Shown here: positions 1-11,056 of the stretch, piece after piece
How the letters are laid out: each line of letters opens with the position of its first letter
Position numbering within the stretch: the first letter of the stretch is position 1
Origin: Erigeron canadensis
Lineage: Eukaryota; Streptophyta; Magnoliopsida; Asterales; Asteraceae
Length of the DNA: 64,000 nt
Assembly: GCF_010389155.1 (NCBI RefSeq)
Contig: NC_057767.1
Coordinates: 23,695,723 to 23,759,722 of the forward strand
Direction: 5' to 3'
Translations under genes and position numbers: made by a program
Notes under the pieces: model-generated
Seen by the model: the letters and a program-made list of their open reading frames with translations, nothing else
The model's database searches: none
What the model was told of the DNA's origin: nothing

Positions 1-132
1 TAGAACCCGTGTGAAAACACGGGCTAAAATTAGAAAAAAATGATTAATAATTATTTAAAAAATCAATTTTACTTTTTTAATTAAAGTATGTGTTATCAAA
101 ACTTTAGAATCCGTGTGAAAACACGGGTTGTT
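1..132 (-). mobile_element. Helitron-like 3' tails (two, partial)
   Basis: Two near-identical hairpins, at about 5-24 and 110-129, read on the minus strand as CCCGTGTTTTCACACGGG (the second ends GGA), each followed by TTCTA. A GC-rich hairpin just before a CTAR end is the usual 3' terminus of a plant Helitron. The first element runs into or past the window edge and no 5' ends were found. These are tails only, with no coding content. Confidence 0.45.
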
Positions 133-1946
133 AATAAGAAAATTATACAATCAGTTTTATTAAATAAATATACTACCTAAACATGTATGTCCAATAGTAC
201 GAAGAAGATAAAAAACTTGAGCACATCTAAAATGAGTCTATGATCATAAGAATATCCAAATTGATACAACACTAACATGAAAAGAACAATCGAGCATATT
301 TTCTAGGGGAGCAACTTCATCAGCTTGAATCTGGTCCAGGCAAAAGTACATAGACCCACATACCAAACGTCCCTAATAGCTATACTATAGTACTAACCAA
401 TTACACAACTAAACACAAAAGAATTACACTTGAGGATTCACTAATAAAAATGGAAGGTCCAAGCAGCCATGAATCGCTCCACATTTTTAGTCTTCTTGTA
501 CCTGAATGTATTCAAGTTTGAGGTTTACAGTTGAAAGAATGGCCTCGAGAAGTATTATATCATCCTCCTTTGCTTCTTAAACATCCTTGCGTTTAACTTT
601 TGCCAAAGAAAGTAAACAGTAGCTTCCAACAACTTTGTGATAAATCTGCCTTGTGCTCCTTTAACTTTTCATCTAAACTAATTATACAAAATACTCACTT
701 GTAAGTAGCATCAGCATAGATAATTGCAGTTAAGACCTTGTATAAAAGACAATTTGATCTTCAAATAAGATGGCTGAATAGATAATAGCATTACCATAAT
801 AAGTTCTGCAAATTACTACATTAAGCTAATAGTAGTAGATGCCAAGAGTAATCATACAAAAGACTAAGATCCAAAGTTCCATAAATGCAAGATGTAAAAA
901 GTTTGAAAATAACATCTGCAACAAAAGAGAGAATAGAAGTATGATTCTTCTACACATTTATAGGGCACCAACTTTTTCTTGATCCTTTTGTTGGTAGAGG
1001 GGGCCGGGGGGGGGGGGGGGGGTATGGGTATCCTAACCATAAAATGCAGGGGGTGTGTGTTTAGGTGGGTGGTGCAGACATGTGAAACTTAGACGCTCAC
1101 AAAGCATGTCAAAGATTGTTTACTAATAGCATTATACATTTGAAAGTAGGAAAGTTATATTGAGGTCATCCTAGCTAATGAACTCAATGTGAAAACAACA
1201 AATGAAATTTAAAGAAGCAACATTCCCTTACCTTTGTAACATGGCAATAAACTTCTTATGCAGAAACTTGATTTATGCACCTGAATAATGTATTTGATCT
1301 TCTAATTTCATTTTTAAAAAAAAGCCAACATATTCAAAATCTCCAGCTGAAAATTTCAAATTGTAAAAGCTTAATCAAATTTCCTCACAAAAGAGAATTT
1401 ATATCAACTATGATGCAAGCATTATAGTTGAATGTTATATCAACTATAATGCAAGCATAAACAATATGTTTTATGAAAGGTTGTTATTATTCAATATAAG
1501 TGATCACCTTTGAATCAATTCTAAATTGTGAATTTTCATCAAGTTGGAAAGGTACACATATAGACTTGGTTTAACCTTCTAATTTGCTTACTCTGACCTT
1601 CTACTACTCATCAATTGTTTTAGTTTGAAGTATTTGATCATTTTTCCAATTCACTGAGTTTTTATAATCGCATTTTTTATAAATGTTAAGAGGCTATTTG
1701 GCCAACCCGACCAGGCCCATTTTGCATCACAAATTTAATACTATATCTTCTTGTGAACCATTTGGACTCTTAAAAATCTGCCCAACCCCCTCTTGGAAGT
1801 TTCCCATCAGGAATAATGTAGTCAGCCATTAAGCTACAAAATATGTTTAAGAATACTCAAAACTCCGACTTACCTATAACATCAGTGCTCTTCCCTTCTT
1901 TGTTCGTTGTTGGCCCTGACCATTTTTTGCTTCAGAAGTTTCCTGA
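133..1946. other. gene-free stretch with a possible 3' exon remnant
   Basis: No intact gene is seen. On the minus strand about 30 codons at 487-576 read as an acidic peptide ending in TAA, which could be a last exon or exon relic, but I do not recognise it. A run of 17 G lies at 1006-1022. Just before 1947, the minus strand shows a good splice donor (ATAG/GTAAGT, about 1869-1878), suggesting that the transcribed region of the gene at 4171-5266 continues leftward as an untranslated exon. Confidence 0.3.
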
Positions 1947-4110
1947 TGTAACATTCGTGATTTTTGACTTAATTGACTTGTAACTAAATGATATTTGAAA
2001 ATGACCGCATTTGTTAGTTTACATGAATTATCGAACGTTTTGTTGCATAATAACGTAACGTGAAGTCTAATTGTGTAAACGGTCTCGTTTTAGCGTTTAA
2101 ATGGTTATCGTATAGCTATTTGTCGAATTTAGCGGAGCGGAAGCCCAAAAATGGACTCCCTAGGTCGGCCCCCTCACACCCTCTCTCACACATCCTTCCA
2201 TTCATTTTACTTTACAAAAAAAAAATCTTATCTCTTCCTCCCCTCATTCATTATCTTCTCCTTCCTCCCATCTACCTCAAATTCTCACCATAAATACATA
2301 ATAAATACTTGTTTCCTTGTTAGATTAACCAAGTAACATAAATCCTCATAATAATAATCATCATTTTTCAAGAATCTAGGGTTTTGAAGTGTTCATCCTC
2401 CCCAAGTTTCCAAGAATTCGAAATTTAAGTTCCGGGTTGTTTTGGTAAGTGAAATCTAGCTAAATCTCTCCATTTTATGTTATTGAACTTGTTTCTTAGT
2501 CAAATCTTATGAGTTCTTGGTTGATTTCCGGTCAAAAACGGATTTTTAGTCAATTAGGGTTTGAAATGGGTCAAGAATGATTTTGGAGAAGAAATGAGGT
2601 TATGAATCAAAACTAAGAAATAGGTTGTGTTCATTTGAGTTTGTTTATGTCCAAATGTGTTAATTTAAGCTTGAAATCGGGTCCTAGATCTTCCTTGGTC
2701 GTCTATGGAGTCAAAATTAGTGTTTTGGGGGTGTTTGGCTCGTGCAGGTGCAGAACTGGGTGTGTTGCGGCGCAACTAGACAAGTTGCGGCGCAACCTTA
2801 AGTTGCGGCGCAATAGGAGGCTTTAATCACTTAACTTTTTCCTAGCTTTGGTTCTAGCATCCTAGGATCATTCCGACCTCTCCGGAATGTCCTCTTATGA
2901 CCTTATTGGTGCTCTACATATGACAAACCATTCGTTTAAAGTCGTGAGTCACTTTTGGAACCAAACTTGAGATTTTTTAGTCAAACTATATACATAAATA
3001 CATATATCTTTTGATCCGTAAGTCCATTTTAGACGTATGACCTATCGTTGGAATCGTGAGAGAGTCTACTTATCATGGTATCATCCTTTCAAAGTGAATC
3101 CATTTCCATTTTTAAAAATGTCTTGTGAAAGTGTCTTGTAAAGGCCTAGGGTGACTTATATTGTAACGTAGACCATAATGTGATGACTTAATATTGCTAT
3201 AATAGGTTTGTGACCGTCGTGCTCCCCGCTTACCCACTTAGTCACCTTCTACAAACGCGTAAGGCAAAGGTGAATTTCGTAGCCCCATTTTCTCTTATAT
3301 TTCGGGGTGAAAAGTGTACTATTTACTTAACAGTTATCGGTTGTAATGATTGTTATGCCATGATATGTGAAATGACGCATTTGAAATATATGTAAGTCGT
3401 AACGTGTTATTGTGCAATGTTTATCATGTAAGTCGTGCCTATTATCACGCATTTGAAATATATGTAAGTCGTAACGTGTTCTCGCGCAATGTTTATCATG
3501 TAAGTCGTGCCTGTTATCGCGCAATGTTTATCATGTAAGTCGTGCCTATTATCGCGCATTGATCATCATGTAAGTCGTGTCGGTTATCGCGCATTATTTA
3601 TTATGTAAGTCGTGCCTTGTCTAACTATCACTAAACGTAAACGTTGATTGTGTTGATTGGTACGAATGTGACTAGGTATTAAATTCCACGTGAATTGTTG
3701 ACGGTTGTTATCCCGACACTTACTCTTATTACTCAAACCTACGAACTCACCAACTTTATGTTGACACGTTTTAGTACACTTTTCAGGTGAACAAGTTAAT
3801 GGAAGGCGTATTGGAGGACGATTGATTGTTTGCATGCTAGGATTGGACTTGGACTTATTGTGAATCCGTGATTCATTATTCCCGCTTATGGGTTATGCTT
3901 AGGATCATATGCCATCTTTTGTACTCTCTTTTGTAAACGTTTGATGGTCGTGCTCCTTATGCATTTTTGTATGTTCTCGGATTTGTAATTGATTAAATTG
4001 TATGGATTCCCAATCCTTTTAATGCATCTAGATTTGTCTCTACTTAATTTCCATGTCGTGCTGTGCTTTTCTTGTGATATCCCATTATTCCGCCTTGTTG
4101 GGGTGTTACA
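1947..4110 (+). mobile_element. solo LTR, Gypsy-type (2164 bp)
   Basis: The block starts TGTAACA and ends TGTTACA, as LTRs do (TG...CA with a short inverted end). It is flanked by a perfect 5 bp target duplication, CCTGA at 1942-1946 and 4111-4115. No gag, pol, primer site or second LTR lies beside it, so it is a solo LTR left by recombination between two LTRs. The large size and a pyrimidine-rich leader-like part near 2170-2280 suggest Ty3/Gypsy; superfamily is inferred. Inside are a 40 bp tandem array (3382-3620) and three TTGCGGCGCAA motifs (about 2764-2813). Open frames inside it are not genes. Confidence 0.85.
3382..3620 (+). repeat. tandem array of about 40 bp units in the LTR
   Basis: Some six or seven diverged units share the cores ATGTAAGTCGTGCC and TATCGCGCA. 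The array lies in the 3' half of the solo LTR and is probably part of its regulatory or untranslated region; that role is inference. Confidence 0.8.
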
Positions 4111-4170
4111 CCTGATTGGTACGACAAATAAGTTGACAATCCCAAGAATATCTCTGAGGATGTTACAAAT

Positions 4171-5266
4171 TTATACATATCCCAAGTTTGCTGAAATCTA
4201 AAACTAAATTTATATATCAAATTTATATATACTCCAAGTTTACAGCCCTAAAAATATCTCTTAACTGCAGATTTTAGACCTAACATCTGCAGCATAATCA
4301 GCCATAAAACTGCACTAATCACAGCCTTTAAGTGCACTAAAAACAGAGTAAATAAAGCTTAAATCGTTACCCAACTCGCCTGACCCACCCGTGTAAGACC
4401 TTTTAGATATATTAAACCCATGAACCCAGCTAAAGAAACAAAAGGTTTCAAATCTTTTCCATATATAAAAGTTTTATGAGCAAAAAATATCAAAACCAAT
4501 CGACTAATGATACTATTAGGCTGATCAGACATCCTTTTGGTTTGACCAGTCCATTCAGTTTATTAGTCTATTCAGTTTAAAAGCGAAGTATTTCCAAAGC
4601 ATTACTTACCTATTAGATATAGCACCTAACTGGATATAGCATATAGCATATATAACAAAGAGACTGATAACCATAGTATTCTTTTTAAGTCTTGTGAATC
4701 TCTAGCTACAACACTCAAGGAGAACCTCTATACCCAACCATTTCAGCAATGATTAAAATTTTAATATTAACATTTGAAGGTGACACTTTTCTTCTCAAGC
4801 AGACCAACCCAATATTTAAAATGGAAAACGATATGTTTCATGTAAGATAAACAAACCTAGCTGGTTTCCTAGCCAAATATTGAGGGCTTCAATGTTGCAT
4901 ATAGTACCGTTTGCAGTGGCATCTTGGACAATACCTTCAATCTGTTATGTATCATTCATTATATACTCAATAATCAAGAGAGTCTATATAACATCACATA
5001 ATTAGCTCAAATTAAGGTATCTTGTTAAAATAGATCATCCAAGGCAGATTCAAAACTGAAAATAACAGATTCAAATTTAAAGCCAAAACTGAAAAGATTT
5101 CATAAAAAGAAGTATATATGCAAAAATGGATCAATTCTGGTTAAAACAATTTAAAACTCATACCCATGAAATCCCTTTACAAAGAATTGCTCTTGCTAAA
5201 CGTTGAATAACATCTGCACCAAAGATCTCTACATACACTTCAGGACTTAAGTACCTTTCCGAGTGC
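4171..5266 (-). CDS. unidentified gene, last three coding exons (partial model)
   Basis: Three minus-strand segments join in frame at consensus splice sites: 5164-5266 (ends TCATGG/GTATGAG), 4857-4941 (acceptor ACATAACAG, donor CTAG/GTTTGT) and 4171-4190 (acceptor ATTTCAG), ending in TAA at 4171-4173. They encode 68 residues including SPEVYVEIFGADVIQRLARA and, in the second exon, GIVQDATANGTICNIEALNI. A small exon at 6013-6036 would also join in phase upstream. A possible first ATG with a donor lies near 6370, but its phase does not fit, so the 5' part is unresolved. I do not recognise the family. The solo LTR at 1947-4110 would lie in the 3' untranslated part, and the hAT element at 6629 would lie in or near the promoter. 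Splicing is inferred from sequence alone. Confidence 0.4.
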
Positions 5267-6628
5267 CTAATTTGGAGAACAAAACAAACATCGTTAAGAT
5301 TAGGACTTAAGTACCTTTAATAATACCACGTTGTAAAAAAAAAAGTCATGGTGTTCTTTAAGATTACAAAGGCTCAGACATGCTCAAGGAAGAGTAATGA
5401 TTCATCATGGCTGCATTAAAAAGGCAAATGTGACAGCAAGGTCACATTCACACATCAAATGCCATGCCAATGAGCACATAAACTCAAGTATCTTTGAATC
5501 TAAACACATCATCATAGCCAATCAAAAGGGACACATCAACTTTTATGAGATCAACTCCTAAGCTCCTTTAGTAGGAAATCCATCATATTAAGGTATTTTA
5601 GGTCGTATAAAATCCCTTAAACCCTCAACTTTTGTAGTTAGGACAGATTTAGGTACCAATATATATGATGGCTCAGACATAATAAAGTTAGACTAATGAT
5701 TCATCGTGGCTACATCAAATAAAGTTGTCATGTGAAAATGTCACATCACAACTCAGATGCCATGCCATGGAACACATAAGTTTAACCTTTTTTCTGAATA
5801 TAAACACATCATCATTGCCAATAGAAAAGAAACACCCATCATGTCAAAAAAATAAATCCTTCAAACTCATTGTCCATATTTTGAAACCTACACATAAAAC
5901 ATGAAGTACAAACATTAGCTAAATAAACATTACTTAAACAACAGAGCTACATATATTCATAATTTTAATACAAAATTTCTTACAAAACTTATTTGGTTGC
6001 TTTGTAGCAGACCTTGCATCCTTCACATTGTTGATGCTAAATCAATAAATCACAGCTACATATACCTAAGAAAACACCTAAAATATACGTAAGAAAACCT
6101 TGGTGTTACAATAACTATAAACTACAACCAAACTTAACAGCACATTATGAACAAATTTTTTTTTTTTATTTTACAGAAACACCAAATTCAACAAATTCAC
6201 TTAGACATTTACACAAACAATTTGTGAGCAAGATTATGAACAGAAATCTAACACATCAACAACTTTACTATTGCAAAAAAATAAGATTCTTATCAATTTT
6301 ATCATCAATTACTTTAGGATAGAAACTTTAAAAAATAAATATAGAATATTAAATATACCTTGATTCACTTCCATGAGCTTGAACCCTAATTTCCAAACAA
6401 GATCTATATGAACAGTACGAACGGTTGATCTGAAACTCATTCAGGCTATATTTCAGATATATCCATGTTATCTGAATCTTTTCCCCAAATTCATTCACGT
6501 ATTATATATATAGACACGGATGGTGTATATATATATATATATATATATATTTGTGACATAGAGCTTCACAAGAAAGAAAAAGAAAAAGTAGATTAGATTT
6601 GTAAGAGAGAGAGAGAGTGATTTGAATG
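5267..6628. other. intronic or 5' region of the unidentified gene
   Basis: Apart from the candidate small exon at 6013-6036 and the possible first exon near 6355-6490 on the minus strand, I see no gene. A (TA)n microsatellite lies at about 6523-6550 and an (AG)n run at 6607-6616, just before the hAT insertion site. Confidence 0.3.
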
Positions 6629-7406
6629 TAGGGGTGTTGAAAAAACCCAAACCCAATTAACCCGACCCGATCTAAATGGGTTTGGGTTAAATGAGTTGGG
6701 TTATTCAGGTTTCGGGTTAGTTATTCGGATAACCATACCCATATAAATTTAATTGGTTTGGGTTGTGGGTGAAAAAGTTTTATTTCGGGTTAACCCGAAC
6801 AACCCGAATAAATTCTCTAGATTTTCTAATTATTATAATTTATAAATATGTTATGGTTACCAATAATACTAACTAACAACTAAATAGTATCGAGTTCTAG
6901 TTTCATAAAACCCATCCAAATCCAATGAATCCATATCTATATACACTTATCAACTTGACATCTTAAGGACTTGACTACTAGAGTAGGCTACTACTGCAGC
7001 TACTGATGTACCTATAATTGTATATATTTAAAAATCAATTAAAATTATAATTCAAAATTTGTCTTTTAACCATTAGATATTTTTAACTCTTTTCTATTTC
7101 TCTACTTCTCTTGCTTATTAGTAGTATTTACTACTTAGTATAATAGGTAAATACTAACGACCAACTCACCAAGTTTCATCTCATCTTGATTTTTAATTGC
7201 TTTGAAATATTGAAAGGTACTTTCCAATTCCATGAGTTCACTACTTCATTTTATTCTTTAAGATTTAATTTTCAATAGTATTTGCTTATTTAAATTTTGT
7301 GTTATTTAGGTTTTTTTTAATTCATGAAACATACTGTAACAAACATCAACTTGTTTAAACCTTTTTCATAACTTTGAATCTCACGTGTTATTGGCTTTTT
7401 TTATAA

Positions 7407-10400
7407 ATGTCAGAACCAGATGGCTTTGTTGAACAAGATACCATTGATCTTGAAGACAATGAGAATGGGAACCATCTCGCAACTGGAAAGAATAAGACCA
7501 AAATCTACAAACCAAGATCGTGGGTGTGGGAACACTTCAATAGGAGTACTGTTGAAGGTAAACTGAGAGCCGCATGTGCTCATTGTGGCGATATGTGTTG
7601 GAATTTCGGATGCCCAAGACACATATTAAATTGACGTGGCTAGTATGTGTTGATCCAAGTCAGGTGATACCCAATAACAAGTTAGACAAACACTTATGAT
7701 ATGTATTTATATGATATGATCTTTAAATAAATATCAATACTTGAAGCATTTAGGAAATGGGTTTCTAAATAAATGCACTTGAGAAATATAAGTAAATTAT
7801 ATGGATAATTTATTTTGAGAAATATGTGAGTGTGTTTATTTGGCAAAATAAATACTTATGTGTGTTATGTATAATACATAATATGTTACATAAGGTATAT
7901 AACATGTTATAATACATTTATATATATTGTATAAAAGGAAAATGCAAGTGGATTTTGAGTTGGTGAGACCCATGTGGTCTCACCTTGAGGCCGGCCACCC
8001 CCCACCCAAAATGCACATGCATTTGCTTGTTTTATATAACCCACTAGCTACATTGGAAACACACACTTAATACATGCATTTGCTATAGTGTTCTCTCAAC
8101 TCTCAAGTGCAAAAACTCTCTCTTTTTCTCTCTTGATTTTCGGCACAAACAAGGCAAAAGGAGAAGGGTTTTTCAAGTCTAAATCCTAGCATATTTGGGT
8201 GTTTGTTGGAGGCTTGGGGTATACAAGCTTGAGGTACTTCTATCTTGAAGACTTGGCATATTTAAGAACATCATCTTCTTCATATCAACCTTCTCATAAG
8301 CTTGGAAGAAGGTAGTCTTCTAAACACCCTATGGTTGTTATTTTGATTGTATGACATTCATATACATGGATCCTTATTGTTTGAGGTTTTCTTTTATAAG
8401 TTAAAATTTGGTTTTAACTATATATAACATAATGAAAGGTTCATTTTTCCGCTGCGTTTTTCATGTTATAAGGATAATATGACTCTGATAAAACGCAAAA
8501 GACCCAACAATATGTACTTGTGCGGAACTAAACATTACGGTACTTCGAATCTTAAGAATCATTTACTTTTTAAATGTAAAGTTTACAAATCAGGGGAAGG
8601 TCAAACCCAAATTGCTTTTGAAGAAGGGGATGAAAGAAAAATGATAGCACACCAGTTTAAACAAAAAGCAGTTAAAAAGGCTTTAGCTCATATGATAGTT
8701 GTAGATGAGCTTCCTTTCAGTTTCGTGGAAAATAAAGGGTTTAGACATTATAATAGCGTTTCCCAACCGTTGTTTAAAATTCCATGTAGAAGTACTATGA
8801 CCATAGCTACTTATGACTTGTTTCTTGAGGAGAAGGAAAAGGTTCGTGACTTTATTAAAAGAAACATTGGTAGAATTTGTTTGACCACTGATGGTTGGAC
8901 TTCTACTCAACAAGTCAATTATATATGTCTCACCGCTCACTTTATAGACAATGAATGGAAGTTAAGGAAAAAAGTGTTGAGTTTTAAACAACTTGATAGT
9001 CATAAGGGGGTTGACATTGGAAAAGAAATAGAGCAGTGTTTGATAGATTGGAAAATTGAGAATGTTTTTACAATTTCGGTGGACAATGCTAGTGCTAATG
9101 ATGTCGCTGTTAATTTTTTAAGAAATGTGCTTAAAAGTTCAAACCATTGTCTATTGACGGGTCAGTACACTCACATTCGATGTGTAGCTCACATACTAAA
9201 CTAAGTGGTGCAAGATGGCATTAAAAAGGTTGGTAAGTCGATTGAGAAGATTAGATATGCCGTAAGGTGGATTAGACAGTCGGGTTTAAGAATCAAAAAG
9301 TTTGCTGAATATGCCAAAATTGTTAAATGTGATACTACCAAAAATTTGATTAGAGATGTACCTATAAGATGGAATTCCACTTACAACATGTTGGAAGTTG
9401 CCCAAGCTTATGAAAATACATTTCAAAGATACAATTTGTTAGATTCGGAGTTCGGGAAAGATATGACAGAAGCGGGTTTTGAGATGCTTACACGGGATGA
9501 TTGGATAAATGCTAGGAAGTTATGTCATTTTTTAGAAATTTTTTATCATGTTACTTTGAAGGTTTCAGGCACACATTATGTGACATCAAACACTTGCATG
9601 GATGATATTGCCTCAATTCGTACACACTTGAATGAAGCTCTAAACGATCCTAGTGAAGTTGAACTTTGTCAAATTGCATCAACAATGAAACCTAAGTTTG
9701 ACAAGTACTTTGGGGATGTAAAGAAAATGAACTTGTTGTTATATTTTTCTTTGATACTTGATCCAAGAAACAAGAAACCTTACTTGGGCATTTTACTTGA
9801 TGATCATTATGGAATGGATGGGGCTGAGGTTGTGAGTGAGAAGAAGACATACATATTAGAGGCTATGGGAACATTGTATAACGAGTATGTGCGACTTCAT
9901 TCTCCATGTTCAAGTTCCACTACCGGGTCTTCTACTTCATCTACAATATTAGGGAAACGTTCAAACCTCGATGTTATGGAGGCAAAAGCCCCCATAAGAA
10001 ACAAACTAAGAGAGAAGATGAAAACAAACACAATTGAATCCATTAGTGAGTTGCAAAAGTACTTGGATGAAAGTGTGGAAGATGATTCATCCATGTTTGA
10101 CATATTGGCATGGTGGAAAGTTAATAGCCCAAGGTTTCCAACTTTATCGTTGATGGCCAGAGACTTGTTTGCAATTCCAGTCTCAACAGTTGCCTCTGAA
10201 TCAGTGTTTAGCATGAGTGGAACGGTTTTGGATCCATTTAGGAGTTCCTTGACCCCTATGATTGTCGAATCCCTCATTTGTACCCAGGATTGGCTTCGCA
10301 CTGGGTCAAATGTGAACCCACCAGTTGAGGAGGATTGGGACAATATTCAAGAAATTCATAATAGTAATTTTGTTTCTCTGTTAGTCCATTACATCTTTCA

Positions 10401-10410
10401 ATATTCATAG
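7407..10410 (+). pseudogene. hAT transposase (BED finger), broken
   Basis: Cut-and-paste transposase of the hAT superfamily (plant zinc-finger BED / ricesleeper-like). The start is ATG 7407. The first 63 codons carry the beginning of a BED zinc finger (SWVWEHFNR, then CAHCG). A solo LTR (7596-8509) then interrupts, and the frame resumes at 8515 with the rest of the finger (GTSNLKNHL). The catalytic core follows, with LTTDGWTS and later PIRWNSTYNML. The C-terminal hAT dimerisation domain lies at about 10080-10300 (LAWWKVNSPRFPTLSLMARD, then ASESVFS). Besides the insertion there is an in-frame TAA at 9202-9204, where the reading continues in the same frame (AHILN, stop, VVQDG). No frameshift was seen outside the insertion. 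It cannot make full-length transposase. Confidence 0.93.
7596..8509 (+). mobile_element. solo LTR, Copia-type, nested in the transposase gene
   Basis: This 914 bp insertion begins TGTTGG and ends CCCAACA. It is flanked by a perfect 5 bp duplication, ATATG at 7591-7595 and 8510-8514. Removing it with one duplication copy restores the reading frame of the BED finger exactly, which confirms both boundaries. The 3' end (AAAACGCAAAAGACCCAACA) is of the kind that precedes the tRNA-Met primer site in plant Copia elements, so Copia is likely. No internal domain remains. It inserted after the hAT element did. Confidence 0.92.
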
Positions 10411-11056
10411 ATTTTATCTAAGATTATGTCATTTATTATTGTAGAATTGGAAACAAGAATTGTTGGTTCTTCAAATGTAGAGTGACTGATCACTGAAGCA
10501 ACAAGGTATATAAGAATTTTACGTGAAGAAACAAGCAAGAATATTGGACTAGACGTATATTCTATAATGCATGTTTGCATCAAGAAATCAAGAAGGAACA
10601 CTATTTTGGACTACATTAGTATAATCTCTAATGCATGCTTGCACCAAGAAGAAAGACTCTTTTGAACTACTAGTATAATGCATGCTTGCAAGCTCTTCTT
10701 TTCTGTACTCTAATGTTCTGATGATGCATAATCTTCTTTTTTGTATTCTAAATTTCTAATGATGTATTTCAAAAATCATATGTTGAAATCGTATGTAGCT
10801 AAAGTATTATAATGTACAAGTATTTGGGCAAGTGATCTGTTGTATAAATTGGAAGTTTTTGTAGTTTTTCAAAATCTTTTCAAATGGTTATTTTGGGTTT
10901 AACCCAAAACCCAACCCAAATCAACCCGAAACCCAAAACCCGAATCTTTATTCGGTTTGGGTTACGGGTCACATTTTCCATGGCTAAAACTTGAATAACC
11001 CGACCCATATAACCCGAAATCCGATTAACCCGACCGATCAACACCCTATTTGAATG

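Larger units (their letters stand above)
6629..11048 (+). mobile_element. hAT transposon, autonomous type, inactivated
   Basis: The ends are short inverted repeats, TAGGGGTGTTGA on the left and TCAACACCCTA on the right. They are flanked by a perfect 8 bp target duplication, TTTGAATG at 6621-6628 and 11049-11056, the size hAT transposases make. About 170 bp inside each end is packed with short direct and inverted copies of AACCCGA and GGGTTTGGGTT motifs, typical hAT subterminal transposase-binding repeats. The single gene inside is a hAT transposase pseudogene (7407-10410). The element is 4420 bp; subtracting the nested solo LTR and one copy of its target duplication leaves about 3.5 kb, a normal size for an autonomous hAT. 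Confidence 0.92.

Noticed and set aside
1006..1022. G17 run as a G-quadruplex regulator
   Set aside because: A simple homopolymer in gene-free DNA, prone to sequencing error; no context to support a role.
3382..3620. CRISPR-like repeat array
   Set aside because: Units are contiguous and diverged with no unique spacers, in a plant LTR; it is an ordinary minisatellite.
9897..10343. 148-codon minus-strand frame
   Set aside because: It lies opposite the conserved C-terminus of the hAT transposase and is a shadow of it.
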